Source of the DNA: Hydrogenophilales bacterium 28-61-23
GTDB taxonomy: Bacteria > Pseudomonadota > Gammaproteobacteria > Burkholderiales > Thiobacillaceae
Direction of reading: 5' to 3'
NCBI GenBank assembly: GCA_002281555.1
Contig: NCGJ01000002.1
Location: forward strand, 310,001-374,000
DNA length: 64,000 nucleotides
How positions within the stretch are numbered: the first letter of the stretch is position 1; each line of letters starts with the position of its first letter. The notes beneath the pieces were generated by a model, which made no database searches, was not told the DNA's origin, and saw only the letters and a program-made list of their open reading frames with translations. This document shows positions 49,072-58,105 of this stretch, piece after piece. The position numbers and the translations under genes were made by a program.

Positions 49072-50148
49072 ATGACTTATTGGTGGCAACACGCGGTCAA
49101 ACCGCTCGATGAAGCGGCCCGCGCGATGGCCGGCCAGCGCCAGAACAGCCTGACCAAGCCGCCCGGTAGTCTTGGCCGGCTGGAGGAAATCGCGATCCAT
49201 CTTGCCGCCATGCAAGGCCGCGAGAAACCACAGATCGAGCGGCCGGCGATCACGATTTTCGCCGGCGATCACGGCGTCGTCGCGGAAGGCGTGGCGGCAT
49301 TTCCGCAGGCGGTCACCCAGCAGATGCTGGCCAATTTCGTCGCCGGCGGCGCGGCCATTTCGGTGCTGGCGAAAGCCTTGGGCGCGCGTCTGGAAGTGGT
49401 CGATGTCGGCACGCTGGCTGGCGAGGCCGTCGCTGGCGTGGTCCGGGACAAAACCGCCTTGGGCACCGCCAGTCTGGCCCAGGCGCCCGCCATGACGCCG
49501 GTTCAGCTCAATCACGCCCTGGCCGCCGGCCAGCGCGCGACGCAACGGGCTCTGGCCGCCAGCGCGGATATGTTCATCGGCGGCGACATGGGCATCGGCA
49601 ATACCACCGCGGCGGCGGCGCTGAGTTGCGCCTTGCTGGATCTGACCGGCGCGCAAATGGCCGGGCCCGGCACCGGGCTGGATGCGGCCGGCGTATCGCA
49701 CAAGGCGACGGTGATCGATCGGGCGCTGGCCTTGCACGGCTTTCTCCCCTCTCCCCCAGCCCCTCCCCCGCTTGCGGGGGAGGGGAGTATTGCAGTCCTG
49801 CGCTGTCTCGGCGGTTTCGAAATCGCCGCGCTGGCTGGCGCCTACATCGCCTGCGCCCAGGCGGGCCTGCCGGTGTTGGTGGATGGCTTCATCGCCACGG
49901 CGGCGGCGTTGGCGGCGTGCCGGATGAATCCCGCCGCGCGCGACTGGATGCTGTTCGCGCACGCTTCCGCCGAACCCGGCCATGCGCGCCTGCTGGCCGC
50001 GCTCGAAGCCCGGCCGCTGTTGCAACTCGATATGCGCCTGGGCGAAGGCAGCGGCGCGGCGACCGCCTTGCCGCTGCTGCGTCTGGCCTGCGAGCTGCAT
50101 GCCGGCATGGCGACGTTTGCCGAAGCGGGGGTGAGCCGTGAAGATTGA
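49072..50148 (+). CDS. cobT: Nicotinate-nucleotide-dimethylbenzimidazole phosphoribosyltransferase
   Basis: 358-residue enzyme that makes alpha-ribazole 5'-phosphate from DMB and nicotinate mononucleotide. Signatures: [12 protein letters not shown] near residue 25, [23 protein letters not shown] near 170, [12 protein letters not shown], and the catalytic glutamate region near RLGEGSGAA at 325. The ATG at 49072 follows AGGTGAGGG. In-frame residues [13 protein letters not shown] near 226 come from a palindromic repeat. It overlaps cobC by 11 bases. Confidence 0.94.
   Translation: MTYWWQHAVKPLDEAARAMAGQRQNSLTKPPGSLGRLEEIAIHLAAMQGREKPQIERPAITIFAGDHGVVAEGVAAFPQAVTQQMLANFVAGGAAISVLAKALGARLEVVDVGTLAGEAVAGVVRDKTALGTASLAQAPAMTPVQLNHALAAGQRATQRALAASADMFIGGDMGIGNTTAAAALSCALLDLTGAQMAGPGTGLDAAGVSHKATVIDRALALHGFLPSPPAPPPLAGEGSIAVLRCLGGFEIAALAGAYIACAQAGLPVLVDGFIATAAALAACRMNPAARDWMLFAHASAEPGHARLLAALEARPLLQLDMRLGEGSGAATALPLLRLACELHAGMATFAEAGVSRED
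49745..49787. repeat. Palindromic GC-rich repeat inside cobT
   Basis: CCCCTCTCCCCCAGCCCCTC followed by CCCCGCTTGCGGGGGAGGGG forms a strong palindrome. It is in frame and inserts about 13 Pro/Gly-rich residues into CobT, in the same family as the copies in cobQ and before btuC. Confidence 0.85.
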
Positions 50149-50752
50149 GGGCGCGACGCTGGTCACGGTACTCCGCCACGGCCTGGTGGCGGGGCGCCCG
50201 CATGTCTATCGCGGGTCGCTCGACGACGCGATGACCCGGCAGGGCCTTGAGCAGGTGCGCGAGGCGGTGGCTCGTCTCGCCACGCCGGCGTTCGACCGCA
50301 TCGCCAGTTCGCCCTATCGCCGCTGCCTCGATTTCGCGCGAGCTTACGCCGATGAAACCGAGACGCCGCTGGACGTGATCGAGTCGTTCCGCGAGATGTC
50401 GTTTGGCGCCTGGGAAGGGCTGACGCCAGGAGAGGCTGCGCGCCTCGACCCGGAGCTGCATCGGCTGTTTCGCGGCAGCGCCGGCACGGTCGCGCCGCCG
50501 GGCGGCGAGACCGTGGGGCAGTTGTCGGCGCGGGTGAACGCGGGCTGGGATGCTTGGTTGCGCGACAGCGACGGCGGACACCGTTTGCTGGTCACCCATG
50601 CCGGTGTCATGCGCGTCCTGTTGATGGGCTTGTTGGGCATGCCGCATAGCCATGCCTATCGCGTCGCGTTGCCGGAAGCGGCTTATTTTCGGGTTTCGAT
50701 TCTGGCCGGCGCGGCGCCGGTCTTGCTCAGTCTGAATTCGTGCGCGGCCTGA
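50138..50752 (+). CDS. cobC: Alpha-ribazole phosphatase, histidine phosphatase family
   Basis: 204-residue enzyme of the phosphoglycerate mutase-like fold. [21 protein letters not shown] near residue 8 holds the RHG phospho-histidine; [11 protein letters not shown], a glutamate in [10 protein letters not shown], and [11 protein letters not shown] supply the remaining active-site residues. It would remove the 5'-phosphate of alpha-ribazole phosphate or adenosylcobalamin phosphate. GTG start within the end of cobT. Confidence 0.85.
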   Translation: MKIEGATLVTVLRHGLVAGRPHVYRGSLDDAMTRQGLEQVREAVARLATPAFDRIASSPYRRCLDFARAYADETETPLDVIESFREMSFGAWEGLTPGEAARLDPELHRLFRGSAGTVAPPGGETVGQLSARVNAGWDAWLRDSDGGHRLLVTHAGVMRVLLMGLLGMPHSHAYRVALPEAAYFRVSILAGAAPVLLSLNSCAA

Positions 50753-51474
50753 TTCTCGCCGTCCAGTTTCTGACCCGTTTGCCGACGCCGCGGGTGCGCG
50801 ACTTTCAGGCTGACGATCTGGCGCGGGCGGCGATCTGGTTTCCGCTCGTGGGCCTGCTGGTCGGCGCGCTGGTGGCATCGGCATTGTTCCTGGGCGCGCG
50901 CGTCGATCCCTGGCTGGGCGCCTTGTTGGGCCTGTTGGTCTGGGTCTGGGTCACCGGCGCGTTGCATCTGGATGGCCTGGCCGATCTAGCCGATGCGCTT
51001 GGCGCGGCGCATGGCGATAAAAAACGCCTGCTCGACGTATTGGCGGATCCGCATGTTGGCGCCTTCGGCGTGGTCGCGCTGGTGCTGCAACTGCTGGCAA
51101 AGTTGGTGTTGCTGATGTTGCTGGCAAGCGCGCCAAGCCGCGCGGAATTGTTCTGGGCCGTGCTCCTGATTCCGGCCTGGGCGCGACTGGGCACGCTGGT
51201 CTGGGCGCGGCTGCCGTCGATCAAACCCGGTCTCGGCGAGCGCTTCGCCTGGCGCTGCCCGACCGCGGGCATTGCCTTGTGGGGCACGGTGTTGTTGCCG
51301 GCGTGCGCGCTGTATCCCGCTTTGCTGGCCGCGCCACCGCTGATTCTGGCCTGGCGCGTCTATCTGCTGAGGCGTCTGGGCGGCATGAGCGGCGATGCGC
51401 TCGGTGCCGGCGTCGAATGGCTGGAAAGCGGGCTGCTGCTGGCGGTGGTTTTGGCGGCCGGATTCGCCGCTTAG
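50740..51474 (+). CDS. cobS: Adenosylcobinamide-GDP ribazoletransferase (cobalamin synthase)
   Basis: 244-residue inner-membrane enzyme joining adenosylcobinamide-GDP and alpha-ribazole. It starts with GTG ([17 protein letters not shown]), contains FPLVGLLVGALVA and the conserved acidic LHLDGLADLADALGAAHGDKKRLLDVLADPHVGAFG-type region near residues 75-115, and has five to six hydrophobic segments. Overlaps cobC by 13 bases. CobD/CbiB, needed before it, is not in the window. Confidence 0.93.
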   Translation: MRGLILAVQFLTRLPTPRVRDFQADDLARAAIWFPLVGLLVGALVASALFLGARVDPWLGALLGLLVWVWVTGALHLDGLADLADALGAAHGDKKRLLDVLADPHVGAFGVVALVLQLLAKLVLLMLLASAPSRAELFWAVLLIPAWARLGTLVWARLPSIKPGLGERFAWRCPTAGIALWGTVLLPACALYPALLAAPPLILAWRVYLLRRLGGMSGDALGAGVEWLESGLLLAVVLAAGFAA

Positions 51475-52694
51475 AACGACTCGCCGCGCGCCAGTTTGCG
51501 CGCGCGCTTCACCTCGTACATCTTCGCGTCGGCCGCGTTGAGCAGGTCGTCCAGTTTGCAGCCGTCGCGCGGGTAGATGGCGTGGCCGATGCTGCACGAG
51601 GGGGTCAGGGTAATGCCGGCGTGATAGACCGGCTGGGCGATCTCGCGCTCGACCTTGGCGCATAACTCGGCGCAGGCCTCGGTCGCTTCGATACCGACGA
51701 AGAGCAGGGCGAATTCGTCGCCGCCCAGTCGCGCCGAGGTGTCGGATTTGCGCACCAGATGGTGCAAGCGCCTGGACACCGCCAGCAACAGCGCGTCGCC
51801 CGCGGCATGGCCGTGCTGGTCGTTGACCTGTTTGAAATCGTCCAGATCGATGTACATGATCACCAGCGAAAACTGCTCTTCGCTGGCGTGCTGGATGGCT
51901 TCGTCCAGGCGCCGGTAGAACAGCGCCCGATTGGCCAGGCCGGTGAGCGGATCGTGCGTGGCCTGGTGTTCCAGTAGCGTGCCGGCCTGTTCCAGTTCGC
52001 TGACTTGCGCGTAGATGATCCGGGCGTCGCGCTTCAGCAGTCGCCGGGTGATGCCGGCAATGGCGACGGCGAGCAGGATCAGCACGGCGCCCAGCGACAG
52101 ATGCAGACTGATCGCCCGGTCGGTCGCCTGTTGCGCCTGTTCCAGTGCGGTGCGGATCAGGTCGCGTTCATGCCGGCGCAAAGACTCGAGAATTTCGGTG
52201 TATTGCAGATTCAACGGCCGCAAGTCGGCGGATAGCCTGGCGCGCGCGGCGTCCATTTCGTCGCGCGCGGACAGATCCGTGATGGCTTCCTGGACCAGAA
52301 GGATGCGCTCTACCAGCATGTCTTGCCGCATCAGATTGGCGCGTTCGAAGGCGTCGAGCGACAGCGACTTCAAGTCGGCGCGCGCGACGCCGACCCGGTA
52401 ACCCCATTTGATGTAGAGCTGAAAATACGCGTCGCGCTCGAACGGGTCTTGCGCCAGCACCTGGTAGACCAGCGTGTTGTGCCGGTTGTACGAGGCTTCC
52501 TGCAGGTCGGTGGCGAGCTGAATCTTGCGGTTGCGCACATCGACGATATCGCTCATGCGCGCCTTCAGCTCGACAATCTGCCAGATCGCATGTCCGGCCA
52601 ATCCGGCCATCAGCACGATGAGCAAGGCGTAACCCAGTCCCAGATAACTGGACATGGTGCGGGAGAGTTGTTCGCGTCGATGCGAAGCGGGCAT
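51471..52694 (-). CDS. Membrane diguanylate cyclase
   Basis: About 407 residues from the ATG at 52694 (start uncertain). A TM near residues 18-38, a helical periplasmic domain of about 150 residues, a second TM near 200-220 and a GGDEF domain (about 240-405) with [14 protein letters not shown] and intact active site RLGGDEF. c-di-GMP synthesis is likely. Its last four bases overlap the cobS end on the other strand. Confidence 0.88.
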   Translation of the reverse strand: MPASHRREQLSRTMSSYLGLGYALLIVLMAGLAGHAIWQIVELKARMSDIVDVRNRKIQLATDLQEASYNRHNTLVYQVLAQDPFERDAYFQLYIKWGYRVGVARADLKSLSLDAFERANLMRQDMLVERILLVQEAITDLSARDEMDAARARLSADLRPLNLQYTEILESLRRHERDLIRTALEQAQQATDRAISLHLSLGAVLILLAVAIAGITRRLLKRDARIIYAQVSELEQAGTLLEHQATHDPLTGLANRALFYRRLDEAIQHASEEQFSLVIMYIDLDDFKQVNDQHGHAAGDALLLAVSRRLHHLVRKSDTSARLGGDEFALLFVGIEATEACAELCAKVEREIAQPVYHAGITLTPSCSIGHAIYPRDGCKLDDLLNAADAKMYEVKRARKLARGESF

Positions 52695-52886
52695 TCTGGT
52701 CGGCGGCCTTGGGAGTGGACAGCCAGTAACGTCCCGGATGGAAAAAACTTGAGAGCCGGGCAGGGGCATGGCGAATCGCGCATCGTGGCCGGAGGTCGGC
52801 AAACCGCCCGAGGCATGTTTCCCGCTGAAATAGGCTCTTACAATGCCTCGCCGCCACCTCATCTCACTTTATTTCTTCTCGCCGCC

Positions 52887-53684
52887 ATGACCGACTCCGC
52901 CTCGCCCGCCTTTCGCGCTTCGCCCGACTTCTACGCCGTTGTTCCGGCGCGTTATGCATCCACCCGTCTGCCCGGCAAGCCGCTGGCCGACATTCACGGC
53001 AAACCGATGGTGGTGCGCGTCGCCGAGCGCGCGGCGGCCAGCGGCGCGGCCGGCGTGTATGTGGCGACCGATCATGCCGGCGTCGCGGCGGCGGTTGCCG
53101 AACAGGGTTTCCAAGCCGTGATGACCTCGCCCGACTGCGCCTCCGGCACCGACCGGCTGGCGGAAGTGGCGACCAAACTGGGCTGGGCCGACGAGGTGGT
53201 GGTGGTCAATGTGCAAGGCGACGAGCCGTTGATCGATCCGGATTTGATCCGCGCCACCGCGCAAGCCCTGTTCGAGCATCCCGCCGCCAGCATGGCCACG
53301 GTCTGCCATCGCATCCACGATCCGGCCGAAGCGTTCAACCCGAACGTGGTGAAGGTGGTCACCGACAAGGACGGCTACGCGCTGTATTTCTCGCGCGCGC
53401 CGATTCCCTGGGCGCGCGACGCCTGGGCCGAAGCAACCACGCACCCTTCACTGCCGGAAGGGCTGCCCATCCAGCGCCATGTCGGCCTGTACGCTTACCG
53501 GGTCGGCTTCCTCAAAGCCTATCCGGGCCTGAGCCGGCCGGAGATCGAAAGCCACGAATCGCTGGAACAGTTGCGCGCGCTCTGGCATGGCTATCGCATC
53601 ATCGTCATCGAGTCCGTCCAGCCGATCGCGCCGGGGGTGGATACGCGGGAAGATCTGGACAAGGTGCGCGCGCTGCTGGCCTGA
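52887..53684 (+). CDS. kdsB: 3-deoxy-manno-octulosonate cytidylyltransferase
   Basis: 265-residue enzyme that activates KDO as CMP-KDO for lipopolysaccharide assembly; confirms a Gram-negative host. Motifs: [19 protein letters not shown] near residue 17, [16 protein letters not shown] and [12 protein letters not shown] near 110. Slightly longer than typical (about 250) because of a short N-terminal extension before the first beta strand. Confidence 0.95.
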   Translation: MTDSASPAFRASPDFYAVVPARYASTRLPGKPLADIHGKPMVVRVAERAAASGAAGVYVATDHAGVAAAVAEQGFQAVMTSPDCASGTDRLAEVATKLGWADEVVVVNVQGDEPLIDPDLIRATAQALFEHPAASMATVCHRIHDPAEAFNPNVVKVVTDKDGYALYFSRAPIPWARDAWAEATTHPSLPEGLPIQRHVGLYAYRVGFLKAYPGLSRPEIESHESLEQLRALWHGYRIIVIESVQPIAPGVDTREDLDKVRALLA

Positions 53685-53741
53685 GCGCCTCGATAGCCAA
53701 TCGCGGCTAGGCTGCCGGCCGCATGTCCCCGCGTCCCGGTA

Positions 53742-56700
53742 TTACAAGAAGACGCCCCATTCCTCGATTGGCAACGGCTTGCCGAACAGGTAGCCTTGGA
53801 AGGCGGTGCAGCCGTTCTGGCGCAGGAAGTCGAGCTGTTCCCCGGTCTCCACGCCCTCGGCGATGACGTGCAGGCCCAGGGTTCGGCTCATCGCCAGAAT
53901 GGCGCTGACGATGGCGGCATCGTTGGCATCCACGGCGATGTCGCGCACGAAGGACTGGTCGATCTTGACCTGATCCAGCGGCAGGCGCTTCAGGTAGGAC
54001 AGCGACGAGAAGCCGGTGCCGAAGTCGTCCAGCGAGAACGACACGCCGAGCGCGCGCGTCTGTTCCATGCGCGCGATGGCGGATTCCATGTCCTCGAACA
54101 GGGTGCTTTCGGTCAGTTCGAACTTCAGGCGGGCGGGATTGGCGCCGGTGTGTTCGAGCAGGGCGGCGACCTGCTCGACGAAATCCCGCTGCAGGAACTG
54201 GCGCGGGCTGACATTCACGGCCAGGGTCAGATGTCGGGTGCGCGGGTCGCTCTCCCAGTCCTTGAGTTGCCTGCAGGCGGTTTCCATGACCCAGAAGCCG
54301 ATCGGCAGGATGAGGCCGGTCTGTTCGGCCAGCGGTATGAACTGGGCCGGCGCGATGGCGATCTGGTTCGGCGGCTGCCAGCGCAGCAGGGCTTCGGCGC
54401 CGAGCAGTTTGCCGTGCTGATCCCTCTGCGGTTGATAGAACAGCTTCAGTTCACCCTCGCGCAGGCCTCGGCGCAATGCCGTATCCATGGCCATGCGCGC
54501 GTCGATGGCGGCCTGCATGGCGGGGTTGAAGAAGCGGATGGTGTTGCGCCCGGCGTCCTTGGATTGATACAGCGCCACATCGGCTTGTTTGAGCAAGCCA
54601 TCGGACGACGTGTCCTGACGGTGGAACAAGGTCAGGCCGATGCTGGAGGTGGTGTGGTAGTCCCGCTCACGGCCGGTGAGGGCATAGGGTTCGTTGAGGG
54701 CGGCGCGGACTTTTTCGGCGATCAGCTCGGCCTGGCCGGCGGCCAGTTGTTCGTCGGCGCCGAGGTCTTCCAGCATGACCACGAATTCGTCGCCGCCCAG
54801 ACGCGACACCGTATCCTGCTCACGAACGGTGGCCAACAGCCGTTTCGCCACCTCGATCAGCAGGCGGTCGCCGACATCGTGGCCCTGGGTGTCGTTGAGG
54901 GTCTTGAAATGATCCAGATCCAGCATCAGCAGCGCGCCATATTCCTGGTTGCGGCTGCTGGCGATCAGCGCCAGGCGGAGGCGATCCATCAACATGCGCC
55001 GGTTGGGCAGGTCGGTCAGCGGGTCGAAGTAGGCCAGTTGGCGGATCTGCTCCTCGGCCTCCTTGCGGGCGGTGATGTCCTGTCCGAAGCCGCAGATATA
55101 TTCATTGCCGTCGATGTCGAGATAGGACGCGCGGATCTCCTTGGGAATGAGGCGGCCGTCCTTGGTCAGGTGCCGGACTTCGATCGGGGTCTGGGGCGCG
55201 GACTTCAGCGATTCGGCCCTTTGCGGGAAGCGCTCGCGGTCTTCCGGGTCGATGTCGCCCAGATGCAAATGCGCAATCTCCGCCTGCGTATAGCCCAGGC
55301 TCGCGGCGGCCGCCATATTGGCATAGGCCATGCGGCCATCCATGTGGACCAGCCAGACTTCCTGCGGCGTATGTTCGACCATGTAGCGGAAGCGGTTGAG
55401 GTCCCGCTCGGTCCGTTTGCGATCGGAGATGTCGGTAATCACGCCATCCAGCCAGGCGACCGCGCCCGCCGTATCGAATTCGGCCTGGCCCTTTTCGAAC
55501 ACCCAACGCACTTCGCCGCTGGCATGCAGGATGCGGTATTCGATGCCGTACGGACTTTGCTTGCGCACGCTGTCCATGACCGCTCGATCGACCTTCGCCA
55601 CATCGTCCGGATGAATGATGCTGGCATAGCTGCGCACCCGGTTGGTGAGGAAATCCTCAAGCGGATAGCCGGTCAGGGTCTCGATATGGTCGCTTATGAA
55701 ATGAATCGTCCAGTGTTCGTCCAGCGCGCAACGGTAGACCGCTCCGGGAATGCTCTGCACCAGGCTGCGGAATTGTGCCTCGCTCTCCCGCAAGGCGGCG
55801 GCCTGGGCCGTCGCTTTGCGTTGTTCCTGGCTCAGCCGGCGATTGATCCGCACCACCCATGCCGCCAGCGCCAGAATGAGCAGACCGGCCGCGCCCGCCG
55901 CGATCAGCCAGGGCCGATAGCGCGCCCAGATATCGGACAGGCTGATCGGGGGCGCGCTGTCGTAAGGCGGCAGGCGCAGTTCGCGCAGCAGCACGTTGAC
56001 CGGTTCGTAATTCGCCGGGATGGTGAAGCCATGGAAATGACCGGCCTTCGCCACAGCGCCTTGCGGGTCGAGTGACAGCAGAGCGGCGGCCACCTTGCGC
56101 GCCAGCGTTTCGTCGACATGGGGCAGGGCGACGAACGGCCATTCCGGGTAGAGCCGGGTGGACACGACAAACGGGAAGCCGGGCAGATCCTGCCGGTTGA
56201 TGATGCGCAAGCGCCGCGGGTCGAGCTTGCCGGCGTGGGCCATCTGCTCGATGACACCGGAACGCACGAAGCCGACCTCGGCCTTTCCGTTCAGAACCGC
56301 CTCGATCACCCTGTCCTGCGGCCAAACTGCGGGCAGGAGCTTCACGTCGGCGGGCAAATGCACGTCGGCCCGGACGAGCTCAAAGGCCTGGGCCTGGTAG
56401 CCGGCCAGCGAGCCGTTGCCCGGATGGGCTAAGGTTTTGCCGCGCAGGTCGTTCAGATTGGCGATGCCGCTCTGTTCGGCACGGGTGAAAATCACGCCGC
56501 CCAGGGCCGAAGTCGCCTGGCCGTTTTCCAGTTCCACCAGGGTCGCCAGCGCGCCGGACAAGCTGTTGCGCTGACGCAGTTGGAGAAAGTGGGCGGGGTT
56601 GGTGAAGACGAAGTCCAGTTCATGGCGGTGCAGCGCGACTTCCATCTCGTCCCTGCTCAGCACCAGCATGCGGACCTGTTTGTCGGGCAGGTTGGCGGTC

Positions 56701-56885
56701 AGGTAGTCCATGAGCGGCTGCCAGCGGGCCTCTATTTCCGCTTTCGGTCGGTAGTTGATCACGCCGATGGTGACGACCTGCCGCGCCAGCGCCGGCAGCG
56801 CCAGGAACAGCAGAGCGGCGATCAGTAGCGCGCGGCGAAGGCTGGGACGAGATACGGAAGGGCGAGATAGGGAAAGGCGATACAT
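53742..56885 (-). CDS. PhnD-like sensor with PAS, GGDEF and EAL domains
   Basis: 1047-residue inner-membrane signalling protein. Signal/TM (about 15-35), a periplasmic phosphonate-binding-like domain (about 38-300; IGVINYRPKAEIEARWQPL, HPGNGSLAGYQAQ), a TM near 335-355, two PAS/PAC domains (370-500, 500-620), a GGDEF domain with intact RLGGDEF (near 740) and an EAL domain with EALLRW, NVSPRQF, ELTES, DDFGTGFSS, KIDQSF and EGVE. Both c-di-GMP activities look possible. The gene starts 7 bases after the lipoprotein gene. The ATG at 56885 avoids overlap with it. Confidence 0.92.
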   Translation of the reverse strand: MYRLSLSRPSVSRPSLRRALLIAALLFLALPALARQVVTIGVINYRPKAEIEARWQPLMDYLTANLPDKQVRMLVLSRDEMEVALHRHELDFVFTNPAHFLQLRQRNSLSGALATLVELENGQATSALGGVIFTRAEQSGIANLNDLRGKTLAHPGNGSLAGYQAQAFELVRADVHLPADVKLLPAVWPQDRVIEAVLNGKAEVGFVRSGVIEQMAHAGKLDPRRLRIINRQDLPGFPFVVSTRLYPEWPFVALPHVDETLARKVAAALLSLDPQGAVAKAGHFHGFTIPANYEPVNVLLRELRLPPYDSAPPISLSDIWARYRPWLIAAGAAGLLILALAAWVVRINRRLSQEQRKATAQAAALRESEAQFRSLVQSIPGAVYRCALDEHWTIHFISDHIETLTGYPLEDFLTNRVRSYASIIHPDDVAKVDRAVMDSVRKQSPYGIEYRILHASGEVRWVFEKGQAEFDTAGAVAWLDGVITDISDRKRTERDLNRFRYMVEHTPQEVWLVHMDGRMAYANMAAAASLGYTQAEIAHLHLGDIDPEDRERFPQRAESLKSAPQTPIEVRHLTKDGRLIPKEIRASYLDIDGNEYICGFGQDITARKEAEEQIRQLAYFDPLTDLPNRRMLMDRLRLALIASSRNQEYGALLMLDLDHFKTLNDTQGHDVGDRLLIEVAKRLLATVREQDTVSRLGGDEFVVMLEDLGADEQLAAGQAELIAEKVRAALNEPYALTGRERDYHTTSSIGLTLFHRQDTSSDGLLKQADVALYQSKDAGRNTIRFFNPAMQAAIDARMAMDTALRRGLREGELKLFYQPQRDQHGKLLGAEALLRWQPPNQIAIAPAQFIPLAEQTGLILPIGFWVMETACRQLKDWESDPRTRHLTLAVNVSPRQFLQRDFVEQVAALLEHTGANPARLKFELTESTLFEDMESAIARMEQTRALGVSFSLDDFGTGFSSLSYLKRLPLDQVKIDQSFVRDIAVDANDAAIVSAILAMSRTLGLHVIAEGVETGEQLDFLRQNGCTAFQGYLFGKPLPIEEWGVFL

Positions 56886-56892
56886 GCCTGGG

Positions 56893-57885
56893 TCAGTCTT
56901 CACGCGGCAGGTACTCGGCGCTGCTGAGCCGCTCAAGCCGATCCGGCACGGGCAGCATGCCGGCGGTGAGCATGATGCCGGAAAGCTGCCTGGCCACCGC
57001 CGCCAGGGTTCCGTTCAGGTAGCGGCGATTGGCGTGCAGATCGGGCAGGTCGAGTCCGCGAAAAGCTTGCAAGACATCCTGGCCGGGCAGTTTCAGACGC
57101 CTGGCCATGCGGAAGGCGGCGTCCTGCGGGTTGGCGCGCAGGTGTTCGAGTCCGCGAAAATGCCCCGCCACCAGGCCGCGCAGTGCTTCGCCATGTTTTT
57201 CCAGCGTATCCGAGCGGACGGCGAGGACATCGAACACGGTGTCGGGCATCTGCCGGGAGTCGAACAGCCGGTGCGCGCCCTGCGCCTCCAGCAGGCTTGC
57301 GCCAGGTTCGAAGGTGACCAAGGCATCCACCCCGCCGGCCTTCCAGATGTCCAGATGTCGATCGTGGTTATGGTAGACGAGCGTGACATCGCCAGGAGTC
57401 AGGCCCGCCGCGGTCAGGACGTGGTGCAGTATGAATTTGCCGAGTGGCGTCTCTTCCACGCCGATGCGCTTGCCGGCGAGATCCGGCAGCCGGACGATGC
57501 CCGGTCGCACCAGCAGCGCATCGGCGCCGGCGGAAACATCGAACACCAGCACCGCGGTCAGAGGCAGGCCGCTGGCGCGCGCGCTCAGCAACTCGTCGAG
57601 CGTCAGCCCGGCGCCATCCGCGCGGCCTTCGGCCAGTGCTTGCAGCGATTCTTTCGATGAGGCGACATCCATCAACGCCAGCCCGGTCTTCGGCAGCCAG
57701 CCTTCGCGCTGCGCGAGGCGCATGAGCTCATAGCCCGGCCAGACCTGGTTGGCGATGGTCAGTGGACGTCCGGGTTCCGCGCAGCCCGCCAACCAGGGCG
57801 CCAGGGCGAGACCGGAAACCTGGCGCAGGAAGGCGCGGCGTCCAGTGGGCAATGTTCGAAGGGGCGGAGCGGACAGGGGGCTCAT
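56893..57885 (-). CDS. Solute-binding lipoprotein (NrtA/SsuA/THI5-like)
   Basis: 330-residue predicted lipoprotein. The N-terminus combines a twin-arginine-like GRRAFLRQ with lipobox LAGC near residue 37. The body is a type II periplasmic-binding fold (ANQVWPGYELMRLAQREGW, DVASSKESLQALAEGRADGAGLT, DLAGKRIGVEET). No ABC permease or ATPase gene is adjacent. With the PhnD-PAS-GGDEF-EAL gene 7 bases downstream, it may act as a ligand sensor partner rather than a transporter part. The ligand is unknown; nitrate, sulfonates and pyrimidines are used in the family. Confidence 0.8.
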   Translation of the reverse strand: MSPLSAPPLRTLPTGRRAFLRQVSGLALAPWLAGCAEPGRPLTIANQVWPGYELMRLAQREGWLPKTGLALMDVASSKESLQALAEGRADGAGLTLDELLSARASGLPLTAVLVFDVSAGADALLVRPGIVRLPDLAGKRIGVEETPLGKFILHHVLTAAGLTPGDVTLVYHNHDRHLDIWKAGGVDALVTFEPGASLLEAQGAHRLFDSRQMPDTVFDVLAVRSDTLEKHGEALRGLVAGHFRGLEHLRANPQDAAFRMARRLKLPGQDVLQAFRGLDLPDLHANRRYLNGTLAAVARQLSGIMLTAGMLPVPDRLERLSSAEYLPRED

Positions 57886-58105
57886 GTCAGTCTGGGATGG
57901 GGTGCCGTCGGCGATGCTATCACCACTGCTGGAGCGTGAAAGCCGTTCGTATTGCCGCCGATCCAGCGCCATATCGGCCTCTATGTTTGCTTGGGTGGCT
58001 CAAGGCTATCCGTCCGCTGTAGAAAATTCGACACCCCTGAACAGGGGATGCACAAGTCTTTGCCGCATCGCTAGTCTGGCCTCATTCTGAATCCAGGAGA
58101 CAACC

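Noticed and set aside
58025-58065. Possible sigma-54 promoter before the first PEP-CTERM gene
   Set aside because: A TGCACA...TTTGCC pattern is present, but the spacing between the boxes is one base too long and the GG of the -24 box is missing.
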